From: Diorhabda sublineata
Lineage: Eukaryota; Arthropoda; Insecta; Coleoptera; Chrysomelidae
Direction of reading: 5' to 3'
DNA: 64,000 bases
NCBI RefSeq assembly: GCF_026230105.1
Contig: NW_026614285.1
Location: 1 to 64,000, forward strand
Made by a program: the position numbers and the translations under genes. The notes under the pieces are model-generated. The model ran no database searches. It saw only the letters and a program-made list of their open reading frames with translations, and had not been told where the DNA came from. This document shows, in pieces, positions 1 to 11,800 of this stretch; position 1 is the stretch's first letter; each line of letters opens with the position of its first letter.

Positions 1-1045
1 TATCGTCGATTTACATTCATTAAGCCCATTGGGGTCGATTGTCACTTTGTGTTGATTGAAAATTTTCAAAGTCTATCTTCCTCATTTGAAGTCGAATTTC
101 AACATTTCTCATATATTTGAATGAGTTTGCATCTAACTTTGTCAGATATCGTCGATTTACATTAATTGAAGCCCATTGAAGTCGATTCTCACTTTGTGTT
201 GATTGAAAATTTTCAAAGTCTATCTTCCTCATTTGAAGTCGAATTTTAACATATCTCATATATTTGAATGAGTTCACATCTAACTTTATAAGATTTCGTC
301 GATTTACATTCATTGAAGCCCATTGGGGTCGATTGTCACTTTGTGTTGATTGAAAATTTTCAAAGTCTATCTTCCTCATTTGAAGTCGAATTTTAACATA
401 TCTCATATATTTGAATGAGTTCACATCTAACTTTATCAGATTTCGTCGATTTACATTCATTGAAGCCCATTGGGGTCGATTGTCACTTTGTGTTGTTTGA
501 AAATTTTCAAAGTCTATCTTCCTCATTTGAAGTCGAATTTCAACATTTATCGTATATTTGAATGAGTTTGCATCTAACTTTGTCAGATATCGTCGATTTA
601 CATTCATTGAAGCCCATTGAAGTCGATTCTCACTTTGTGTTGATTGAAAATTTTCAAAGTCTATCTTCCTCATTTGAAGTCGAATATCAACATTTATCAT
701 ATATTTGAATGAGTTTGCATCTAACTTTGTCAGATATCGTCGATTTACATTCATTGAAGCATATTGAAGTCGATTCTCCCTTTGTGTTGATTGAAAATTT
801 TCAAAGTCTATCTTCCTCATTTGAAGTCGAATTTCAACATTTATCATATATTTGAATGAGTTTGCATTTAACTTTGTCAGGTATCGTCGATTTACATTAA
901 TTGAAGCCCATTTAAGTCGATTCTCACTTTGTGTTGATTGAAAATTTTCAAAGTCTATCTTCCTCATTTGAAGTCGAATTTCAACATTTATCATATATTT
1001 GAATGAGTTTGCATCTATCTTTTTCAGATATCGTCGATTTACATT

Positions 1046-2232
1046 CATTAAGCCCATTGGGGTCGATTGTCACTTTGTGTTGATTGAAAATTTTCAAAGT
1101 CTATCTTCCTCATTTGAAGTCGAATTTCAACATTTATCATATATTTGAATGAGTTTGCATCTAACTTTGTCAGATATCGTCGATTCACATTAATTGAAGC
1201 CCATTGAAGTCGATTCTCACTTTGTGTTGATTGAAAATTTTCAAAGTCTATCTTCCTCATTTGAAGTCGAATTTCAACATTTATCATATATTTGAATGAG
1301 TTTGCATCTAACTTTGTCAGATATCGTCTATTTACATTCATTGAAGCCCATTGAAGTCGATTCTCACTTTGTGTTGATTGAAAATTTTCAAAGTCTATCT
1401 TCCTCATTTGAAGTCGAATTTCAACATTTATCATATATTTGAATGAGTTTGCATCTAACTTTGTCAGATATCGTCGATTTACATTAATTGAAGCCCATTG
1501 AAGTCGATTCTCACTTTGTGTTGATTGAAAATATTCAAAGTCTATTTTCCTCATTTGAAGTCGAATTTCAACATTTCTCATATATTTGAATGAGTTTGCA
1601 TCTATCTTTTTCAGATATCGTCGATTTACATTCATTAAGCCCATTGGGGTCGATTGTCACTTTGTGTTGATTGAAAATTTTCAAAGTCTATCTTCCTCAT
1701 TTGAAGTCGAATTTCAACATTTATCATATATTTGAATGAGTTTGCATCTAACTTTGTCAGATATCGTCTATTTACATTCATTGAAGCCCATTGAAGTCGA
1801 TTCTCACTTTGTGTTGATTGAAAATTTTCAAAGTCTATCTTCCTCATTTGAAGTCGAATTTCAACATTTATCATATATTTGAATGAGTTTGCATCCAACT
1901 TTGTCAGATATCGTCGATTTACATTCATTGAAGCCCATTGAAGTCGATTCTCACTTTGTGTTGATTGAAAATTTTCAAAGTCTATCTTCCTCATTTGAAG
2001 TCGAATTTCAACATTTATCATATATTTGAATGAGTTTGCATCTAACTTTGTCAGATATCGTCTATTTACATTCATTGAAGCCCATTGAAGTCGATTCTCA
2101 CTTTGTGTTGATTGAAAATTCTCAAAGTCTATCTTCCTCATTTGAAGTCGAATTTCAACATTTCTTATATATTTGAATGAGTTTGCATCTATCTTTTTCA
2201 GATATCGTCGATTTACATTCATTAAGCCCATT
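1046..2232. repeat. 587-bp tetramer HOR (two periods)
   Basis: A 146-bp GGGG-type monomer followed by three 147-bp monomers gives a 587-bp period, with the marker CATTAAGCCC at 1,046, 1,633 and 2,220. The unit ends with a CATCTATCTTTTTCAG monomer before the next GGGG type. The intermediate monomers differ slightly between periods, for example GTCGATTCAC only in the first, so the tetramer has diverged. The same tetramers recur at 10,006-11,192 as part of the larger duplication. Confidence 0.8.
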
Positions 2233-2642
2233 GGGGTCGATTGTCACTTTGTGTTGATTGAAAATTTTCAAAGTCTATCTTCCTCATTTGAAGTCGAATT
2301 TCAACATTTATCATATATTTGAATGAGTTTGCATCTAACTTTGTCAGATATCGTCTATTTACATTCATTGAAGCCCATTGAAGTCGATTCTCACTTTGTG
2401 TTGATTGAAAATTTTCAAAGTCTATCTTCCTCATTTGAAGTCGAATTCCAACATTTATCATATATTTGAATGAGTTTGCATCTAACTTTGTCAGATATCG
2501 TCGATTTACATTCATTGAAGCCCATTGAAGTCGATTCTCACTTTGTGTTGATTGAAAATTTTCAAAGTCTATCTTCCTCATTTGAAGTCGAATTTAAACA
2601 TTTATCATATATTTGAATGAGTTTGCATCCAACTTTGTCAGA

Positions 2643-2789
2643 TATCGTCGATTTACATTCATTGAAGCCCATTGAAGTCGATTCTCACTTTGTGTTGATT
2701 GAAAATTTTCAAAGTCTATCTTCCTCATTTGAAGTCGAATTTCAACATTTATCATATATTTGAATGAGTTTGCATCTAACTTTGTCAGA
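2643..2789 (+). repeat. Reference monomer of the satellite (147 bp, left-domain type)
   Basis: This copy matches my by-eye consensus for the left two thirds of the window. It begins TATCGTCG and ends TTTGTCAGA. Landmarks relative to its first base: CATTGAAG twice, at 18-25 and 28-35, ten bases apart; the palindrome TTGAAAATTTTCAA at 57-70; TCGA at 6, 36 and 92; TTGAAGTCGAATTTCAA (short inverted arms around TCGA) at 87-103; CATTTATCATATATTTG from 104. Three segments beginning GTCGA (5, 35, 91) each run into TTGAA, so the unit may have grown from a shorter repeat of roughly 30 bp. No CENP-B-box-like CGGG is present. The choice of base 1 is arbitrary. Confidence 0.93.
2699..2712. other. A4T4 palindrome, once per monomer (example copy)
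   Basis: TTGAAAATTTTCAA is a perfect 14-bp palindrome and recurs in almost every monomer of the window. The AAAATTTT core is an A-tract arrangement known to curve DNA. Some copies lose symmetry, for example GAAAATATTC near 1,510 and 10,489, and GAAAAATTTC near 7,697, 16,508 and 19,300. Inferred role: rotational positioning or bending of DNA at regular 147-bp spacing, or a binding site for a dimeric protein. Neither is shown by the sequence alone. Confidence 0.8.
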
Positions 2790-5530
2790 TATCGTCTATT
2801 TACATTCATTGAAGCCCATTGAAGTCGATTCTCACTTTGTGTTTATTGAAAATTTTCAAAGTCTATCTTCCTCATTTGAAGTCGAATTTCAACATTTATC
2901 ATATATTTGAATGAGTTTGCATCTAACTTTGTCAGATATCGTCGATTTACATTAATTGAAGCCCATTGAAGTCGATTCTCACTTTGTGTTGATTGAAAAT
3001 TTTCAAAGTCTATTTTCCTCATTTGAAGTCGAATTTCAACATTTCTCATATATTTGAATGAGTTTGCATCTAACTTTGTCAGATATCGTCTATTTACATT
3101 CATTGAATCCCATTGAAGTCGATTCTCACTTTGTGTTGATTGAAAATTTTCAAAGTCTATCTTCCTCATTTGAAGTCGAATTTCAACATTTATCATATAT
3201 TTGAATGAGTTTGCATCTAACTTTGTCAGATATCGTCGATTTACATTAATTGAAGCCCATTGAAGTCGATTCTCACTTTGTGTTGATTGAAAATTTTCAA
3301 AGTCTATCTTCCTCATTTGAAGTCGAATTTTAACATATCTCATATATTTGAATGAGTTCACATCTAACTTTATCAGATTTCGTCGATTTACATTCATTGA
3401 AGCCCATTGAAGTCGATTCTCACTTTGTGTTGATTGAAAATTTTCAAAGTCTATCTTCCTCATTTGAAGTCGAATTTCAACATTTATCATATATTTGAAT
3501 GAGTTTGCATCTAACTTTGTCAGATATCGTCGATTTACATTAATTGAAGCCCATTGAAGTCGATTCTCACTTTGTGTTGATTGAAAATTTTCAAAGTCTA
3601 TTTTCCTCATTTGAAGTCGAATTTCAACATTTCTCATATATTTGAATGAGTTTGCATCTAACTTTGTCAGATATCGTCTATTTACATTCATTGAATCCCA
3701 TTGAAGTCGATTCTCACTTTGTGTTGATTGAAAATTTTCAAAGTCTATCTTCCTCATTTGAAGTCGAATTTCAACATTTATCATATATTTGAATGAGTTT
3801 GCATCTAACTTTGTCAGATATCGTCGATTTACATTAATTGAAGCCCATTGAAGTCGATTCTCACTTTGTGTTGATTGAAAATTTTCAAAGTCTATCTTCC
3901 TCATTTGAAGTCGAATTTTAACATATCTCATATATTTGAATGAGTTCACATCTAACTTTATCAGATTTCGTCGATTTACATTCATTGAAGCCCATTGAAG
4001 TCGATTCTCACTTTGTGTTGATTGAAAATTTTCAAAGTCTATCTTCCTCATTTGAAGTCGAATTTCAACATTTATCATATATTTGAATGAGTTTGCATCT
4101 AACTTTGTCAGATATCGTCGATTTACATTCATTGAAGCCCATTGAAGTCGATTCTCACTTTGTGTTGATTGAAAATTTTCAAAGTCTATCTTCCTCATTT
4201 GAAGTCGAATTTCAACATTTATCATATATTTGAATGAGTTTGCATCCAACTTTGTCAGATATCGTCGATTTACATTAATTGAAGCCCATTTAAGTCGATT
4301 CTCACTTTGTGTTGATTGAAAATTTTCAAAGTCTATCTTCCTCATTTGAAGTCGAATTTCAACATTTCTCATATATTTGAATGAGTTTGCATCTAACTTT
4401 GTCAGATATCGTCGATTCACATTAATTGAAGCCCATTGAAGTCGATTCTCACTTTGTGTTGATTGAAAATTTTCAAAGTCTATCTTCCTCATTTGAAGTC
4501 GAATTTTAACATATCTCATATATTTGAATGAGTTCACATCTAACTTTATCAGATATCGTCGATTTACATTCATTGAAGCCCATTGAAGTCGATTCTCACT
4601 TTGTGTTGATTGAAAATTTTCAAAGTCTATCTTCCTCATTTGAAGTCGAATTTCAACATTTATCATATATTTGAATGAGTTTGCATCTAACTTTGTCAGA
4701 TATCGTCGATTTACATTCATTGAAGCCCATTGAAGTCGATTCTCACTTTGTGTTGATTGAAAATTTTCAAAGTCTATCTTCCTCATTTGAAGTCGAATTT
4801 CAACATTTATCATATATTTGAATGAGTTTGCATCTAACTTTGTTAGATATCGTCTATTTACATTCATTAAGCCCATTGGGGTCGATTGTCACTTTGTGTT
4901 GATTGAAAATTTTCAAAGTCTATCTTCCTCATTTGAAGTCGAATTTCAACATTTCTTATATATTTGAATGAGTTTGCATCTATCTTTTTCAGATATCGTC
5001 GATTTACATTCATTAAGCCCATTGGGGTCGATTGTCACTTTGTGTTGATTGAAAATTTTCAAAGTCTATCTTCCTCATTTGAAGTCGAATTTCAACATTT
5101 ATCATATATTTGAATGAGTTTGCATCTAACTTTGTCAGATATCGTCTATTTACATTCATTGAAGCCCATTGAAGTCGATTCTCACTTTGTGTTGATTGAA
5201 AATTTTCAAAGTCTATCTTCCTCATTTGAAGTCGAATTTCAACATTTATCATATATTTGAATGAGTTTGCATCTAACTTTGTCAGATATCGTCGATTTAC
5301 ATTCATTGAAGCCCATTGAAGTCGATTCTCACTTTGTGTTGATTGAAAATTTTCAAAGTCTATCTTCCTCATTTGAAGTCGAATTTAAACATTTATCATA
5401 TATTTGAATGAGTTTGCATCCAACTTTGTCAGATATCGTCGATTTACATTCATTGAAGCCCATTGAAGTCGATTCTCACTTTGTGTTGATTGAAAATTTT
5501 CAAAGTCTATCTTCCTCATTTGAAGTCGAA

Positions 5531-8500
5531 TTCCAACATTTATCATATATTTGAATGAGTTTGCATCTAACTTTGTCAGATATCGTCGATTTACATTAAT
5601 TGAAGCCCATTGAAGTCGATTCTCACTTTGTGTTGATTGAAAATTTTCAAAGTCTATCTTCCTCATTTGAAGTCGAATTCCAACATTTATCATATATTTG
5701 AATGAGTTTGCATCTAACTTTGTCAGATATCGTCGATTTACATTAATTGAAGCCCATTGAAGTCGATTCTCACTTTGTGTTGATTGAAAATTTTCAAAGT
5801 CTATCTTCCTCATTTGAAGTCGAATTTCAACATTTATCATATATTTGAATGAGTTTGCATCTAACTTTGTCAGATATCGTCTATTTACATTCATTGAAGC
5901 CCATTGAAGTCGATTCTCACTTTGTGTTGATTGAAAATTTTCAAAGTCTATCTTCCTCATTTGAAGTCGAATTCCAACATTTATCATATATTTGAATGAG
6001 TTTGCATCTAACTTTGTCAGATATCGTCGATTTACATTAATTGAAGCCCATTGAAGTCGATTCTCACTTTGTGTTGATTGAAAATTTTCAAAGTCTATCT
6101 TCCTCATTTGAAGTCGAATTTTAACATATCTCATATATTTGAATGAGTTCGCATCTAACTTTATCAGATATCGTCGATTTACATTCATTGAAGCCCAATG
6201 AAGTCGATTCTCACTTTGTGTTGATTGAAAATTTTCAAAGTCTATCTTCCTCATTTGAAGTCGAATTTCAACATTTATCATATATTTGAATGAGTTTGCA
6301 TTTAACTTTGTCAGGTATCGTCGATTTACATTCATTGAAGCCCATTGAAGTCGATTCTCACTTTGTGTTGATTGAAAATTTTCAAAGTATATCTTCCTCA
6401 TTTGAAGTCGAATTTCAACATTTATCATATATTTGAATGAGTTTGCATCTAACTTTGTCAGATATCGTCTATTTACATTCATTGAAGCCCATTGAAGTCG
6501 ATTCTCACTTTGTGTTGATTGAAAATTTTCAAAGTCTATCTTCCTCATTTGAAGTCGAATTCCAACATTTATCATATATTTGAATGAGTTTGCATCTAAC
6601 TTTGTCAGATATCGTCGATTTACATTAATTGAAGCCCATTGAAGTCGATTCTCACTTTGTGTTGATTGAAAATTTTCAAAGTCTATCTTCCTCATTTGAA
6701 GTCGAATTTTAACATATCTCATATATTTGAATGAGTTCGCATCTAACTTTATCAGATATCGTCGATTTACATTCATTGAAGCCCAATGAAGTCGATTCTC
6801 ACTTTGTGTTGATTGAAAATTTTCAAAGTCTATCTTCCTCATTTGAAGTCGAATTTCAACATTTATCATATATTTGAATGAGTTTGCATTTAACTTTGTC
6901 AGGTATCGTCGATTTACATTCATTGAAGCCCATTGAAGTCGATTCTCACTTTGTGTTGATTGAAAATTTTCAAAGTCTATCTTCCTCATTTGAAGTCGAA
7001 TTTCAACATTTATCATATATTTGAATGAGTTTGCATCTAACTTTGTCAGATATCGTCTATTTACATTCATTGAAGCCCATTGAAGTCGATTCTCACTTTG
7101 TGTTGATTAAAAATTTTCAAAGTCTATCTTCCTCATTTGAAGTCGAATTTCAACATTTATCATATATTTGAATGAGTTTGCATCTAACTTTGTCAGATAT
7201 CGTCGATTTACATTAATTGAAGCCCATTGAAGTCGATTCTCACTTTGTGTTGATTGAAAATTTTCAAAGTCTATTTTCCTCATTTGAAGTCGAATTTCAA
7301 CATTTCTCATATATTTGAATGAGTTTGCATCTAACTTTGTCAGATATCGTCTATTTACATTCATTGAATCCCATTGAAGTCGATTCTCACTTTGTGTTGA
7401 TTGAAAATTTTCAAAGTCTATCTTCCTCATTTGAAGTCGAATTCCAACATTTATCATATATTTGAATGAGTTTGCATCTAACTTTGTCAGATATCGTCGA
7501 TTTACATTAATTGAAGCCCATTGAAGTCGATTCTCACTTTGTGTTGATTGAAAATTTTCAAAGTCTATCTTCCTCATTTGAAGTCGAATTTTAACATATC
7601 TCATATATTTGAATGAGTTCACATCTAACTTTATCAGATTTCGTCGATTTACATTAATTGAAGCCCATTGAAGTCGATTCTCACTTTGTGTTGATTGAAA
7701 AATTTCAAAGTCTATCTTCCTCATTTGAAGTCGAATTTAAACATTTATCATATATTTGAATGAGTTTGCATCCAACTTTGTCAGATATCGTCGATTTACA
7801 TTCATTGAAGCCCATTGAAGTCGATTCTCACTTTGTGTTGATTGAAAATTTTCAAAGTCTATCTTCCTCATTTGAAGTCGAATTTCAACATTTATCATAT
7901 ATTTGAATGAGTTTGCATCTAACTTTGTCAGATATCGTCGATTTACATTCATTGAAGCCCATTGAAGTCGATTCTCACTTTGTGTTGATTGAAAATTTTC
8001 AAAGTCTATCTTCCTCATTTGAAGTCGAATTTAAACATTTATCATATATTTGAATGAGTTTGCATCCAACTTTGTCAGATATCGTCGATTTACATTCATT
8101 GAAGCCCATTGAAGTCGATTCTCACTTTGTGTTGATTGAAAATTTTCAAAGTCTATCTTCCTCATTTGAAGTCGAATTCCAACATTTATCATATATTTGA
8201 ATGAGTTTGCATCTAACTTTGTCAGATATCGTCGATTTACATTAATTGAAGCCCATTGAAGTCGATTCTCACTTTGTGTTGATTGAAAATTTTCAAAGTC
8301 TATCTTCCTCATTTGAAGTCGAATTTTAACATATCTCATATATTTGAATGAGTTCGCATCTAACTTTATCAGATATCGTCGATTTACATTCATTAAGCCC
8401 ATTGGGGTCGATTGTCACTTTGTGTTGATTGAAAATTTTCAAAGTCTATCTTCCTCATTTGAAGTCGAATTTCAACATTTCTTATATATTTGAATGAGTT

Positions 8501-8855
8501 TGCATCTATCTTTTTCAAATATCGTCGATTTACATTCATTAAGCCCATTGGGGTCGATTGTCACTTTGTGTTGATTGAAAATTTTCAAAGTCTATCTTCC
8601 TCATTTGAAGTCGAATTTCAACATTTATCATATATTTGAATGAGTTTGCATCTAACTTTGTCAGATATCGTCTATTTACATTCATTGAAGCCCATTGAAG
8701 TCGATTCTCACTTTGTGTTGATTGAAAATTTTCAAAGTCTATCTTCCTCATTTGAAGTCGAATTTCAACATTTATCATATATTTGAATGAGTTTGCATCT
8801 AACTTTGTCAGATATCGTCGATTTACATTAATTGAAGCCCATTGAAGTCGATTCT
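5531..8855. repeat. Spacer satellite between the two 5.5-kb copies, with local 588-bp and 294-bp duplications
   Basis: Ordinary monomers with recent local duplications. A 588-bp, four-monomer unit is tandem at roughly 5,890-7,070, marked by GCCCAATGAAG near 6,194 and 6,782 and by GTATCGTCG monomers. A dimer of 294 bp is repeated at 7,739-8,330, marked by GAATTTAAAC followed by CATCCAAC. The stretch ends in two adjacent 146-bp GGGG monomers, at 8,391 and 8,537. Nothing other than satellite is present. Confidence 0.85.
6316..7738. repeat. Module of 1.42 kb, copy 1 (recurs at 15,127 and near 18,000)
   Basis: Offset 8,811 bp to 15,127-16,549. Shared rare variants are CAAAGTATATCTTCC at 6,383 and 15,194, GATTAAAAAT at 7,105 and 15,916, and GAAAAATTTC at 7,697 and 16,508. 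The match ends where GAATTTAAAC here faces GAATTTCAAC. The 8,811-bp offset nearly equals that of the large A/B duplication. The two blocks are therefore probably pieces of one ancestral duplication of about 8.8 kb, later disturbed between 14.49 and 15.13 kb. Confidence 0.85.
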
Positions 8856-11800
8856 CACTTTGTGTTGATTGAAAATTTTCAAAGTCTATCTTCCTCATTT
8901 GAAGTCGAATTTCAACATTTCTCATATATTTGAATGAGTTTGCATCTAACTTTGTCAGATATCGTCGATTTACATTAATTGAAGCCCATTGAAGTCGATT
9001 CTCACTTTGTGTTGATTGAAAATTTTCAAAGTCTATCTTCCTCATTTGAAGTCGAATTTTAACATATCTCATATATTTGAATGAGTTCACATCTAACTTT
9101 ATAAGATTTCGTCGATTTACATTCATTGAAGCCCATTGGGGTCGATTGTCACTTTGTGTTGATTGAAAATTTTCAAAGTCTATCTTCCTCATTTGAAGTC
9201 GAATTTTAACATATCTCATATATTTGAATGAGTTCACATCTAACTTTATCAGATTTCGTCGATTTACATTCATTGAAGCCCATTGGGGTCGATTGTCACT
9301 TTGTGTTGTTTGAAAATTTTCAAAGTCTATCTTCCTCATTTGAAGTCGAATTTCAACATTTATCGTATATTTGAATGAGTTTGCATCTAACTTTGTCAGA
9401 TATCGTCGATTTACATTCATTGAAGCCCATTGAAGTCGATTCTCACTTTGTGTTGATTGAAAATTTTCAAAGTCTATCTTCCTCATTTGAAGTCGAATAT
9501 CAACATTTATCATATATTTGAATGAGTTTGCATCTAACTTTGTCAGATATCGTCGATTTACATTCATTGAAGCATATTGAAGTCGATTCTCCCTTTGTGT
9601 TGATTGAAAATTTTCAAAGTCTATCTTCCTCATTTGAAGTCGAATTTCAACATTTATCATATATTTGAATGAGTTTGCATCTAACTTTGTCAGATATCGT
9701 CGATTTACATTCATTGAAGCATATTGAAGTCGATTCTCCCTTTGTGTTGATTGAAAATTTTCAAAGTCTATCTTCCTCATTTGAAGTCGAATTTCAACAT
9801 TTATCATATATTTGAATGAGTTTGCATTTAACTTTGTCAGGTATCGTCGATTTACATTAATTGAAGCCCATTTAAGTCGATTCTCACTTTGTGTTGATTG
9901 AAAATTTTCAAAGTCTATCTTCCTCATTTGAAGTCGAATTTCAACATTTATCATATATTTGAATGAGTTTGCATCTATCTTTTTCAGATATCGTCGATTT
10001 ACATTCATTAAGCCCATTGGGGTCGATTGTCACTTTGTGTTGATTGAAAATTTTCAAAGTCTATCTTCCTCATTTGAAGTCGAATTTCAACATTTATCAT
10101 ATATTTGAATGAGTTTGCATCTAACTTTGTCAGATATCGTCGATTCACATTAATTGAAGCCCATTGAAGTCGATTCTCACTTTGTGTTGATTGAAAATTT
10201 TCAAAGTCTATCTTCCTCATTTGAAGTCGAATTTCAACATTTATCATATATTTGAATGAGTTTGCATCTAACTTTGTCAGATATCGTCTATTTACATTCA
10301 TTGAAGCCCATTGAAGTCGATTCTCACTTTGTGTTGATTGAAAATTTTCAAAGTCTATCTTCCTCATTTGAAGTCGAATTTCAACATTTATCATATATTT
10401 GAATGAGTTTGCATCTAACTTTGTCAGATATCGTCGATTTACATTAATTGAAGCCCATTGAAGTCGATTCTCACTTTGTGTTGATTGAAAATATTCAAAG
10501 TCTATTTTCCTCATTTGAAGTCGAATTGCAACATTTCTCATATATTTGAATGAGTTTGCATCTATCTTTTTCAGATATCGTCGATTTACATTCATTAAGC
10601 CCATTGGGGTCGATTGTCACTTTGTGTTGATTGAAAATTTTCAAAGTCTATCTTCCTCATTTGAAGTCGAATTTCAACATTTATCATATATTTGAATGAG
10701 TTTGCATCTAACTTTGTCAGATATCGTCTATTTACATTCATTGAAGCCCATTGAAGTCGATTCTCACTTTGTGTTGATTGAAAATTTTCAAAGTCTATCT
10801 TCCTCATTTGAAGTCGAATTTCAACATTTATCATATATTTGAATGAGTTTGCATCCAACTTTGTCAGATATCGTCGATTTACATTCATTGAAGCCCATTG
10901 AAGTCGATTCTCACTTTGTGTTGATTGAAAATTTTCAAAGTCTATCTTCCTCATTTGAAGTCGAATTTCAACATTTATCATATATTTGAATGAGTTTGCA
11001 TCTAACTTTGTCAGATATCGTCTATTTACATTCATTGAAGCCCATTGAAGTCGATTCTCACTTTGTGTTGATTGAAAATTCTCAAAGTCTATCTTCCTCA
11101 TTTGAAGTCGAATTTCAACATTTCTTATATATTTGAATGAGTTTGCATCTATCTTTTTCAGATATCGTCGATTTACATTCATTAAGCCCATTGGGGTCGA
11201 TTGTCACTTTGTGTTGATTGAAAATTTTCAAAGTCTATCTTCCTCATTTGAAGTCGAATTTCAACATTTATCATATATTTGAATGAGTTTGCATCTAACT
11301 TTGTCAGATATCGTCTATTTACATTCATTGAAGCCCATTGAAGTCGATTCTCACTTTGTGTTGATTGAAAATTTTCAAAGTCTATCTTCCTCATTTGAAG
11401 TCGAATTCCAACATTTATCATATATTTGAATGAGTTTGCATCTAACTTTGTCAGATATCGTCGATTTACATTCATTGAAGCCCATTGAAGTCGATTCTCA
11501 CTTTGTGTTGATTGAAAATTTTCAAAGTCTATCTTCCTCATTTGAAGTCGAATTTAAACATTTATCATATATTTGAATGAGTTTGCATCCAACTTTGTCA
11601 GATATCGTCGATTTACATTCATTGAAGCCCATTGAAGTCGATTCTCACTTTGTGTTGATTGAAAATTTTCAAAGTCTATCTTCCTCATTTGAAGTCGAAT
11701 TTCAACATTTATCATATATTTGAATGAGTTTGCATCTAACTTTGTCAGATATCGTCTATTTACATTCATTGAAGCCCATTGAAGTCGATTCTCACTTTGT

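Larger units (their letters stand above)
43..5530. repeat. Segmental duplication copy A (about 37 monomers)
   Basis: This block reappears at 8,856-14,490 in the same monomer order. The offset is 8,813 bp up to about 760 and 8,960 bp beyond the point where the second copy carries one extra monomer. Rare variants shared by both copies fix the alignment: TTTATAAGATTTC at 286 and 9,099, GCATATTGAAG at 759 and 9,572, and the series of GGGG-type 146-bp monomers at 1,046, 1,633 and 2,220 matching 10,006, 10,593 and 11,180. The left edge is at or beyond the window start, because the first 42 bases already differ from the partner. The right edge is where GAATTCCAAC here faces GAATTTCAAC in copy B. Confidence 0.9.

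Noticed and set aside
2843..4876. Long minus-strand open frame (677 codons) with a 49-residue repeat, and dozens of similar shorter ones
   Set aside because: A 147-bp repeat has length divisible by three, so one stop-free frame in the consensus gives long open frames automatically. They break at each 146-bp monomer, variants change residues freely at first and second codon positions, and there is no promoter, unique end or conserved start. They are by-products of the satellite.
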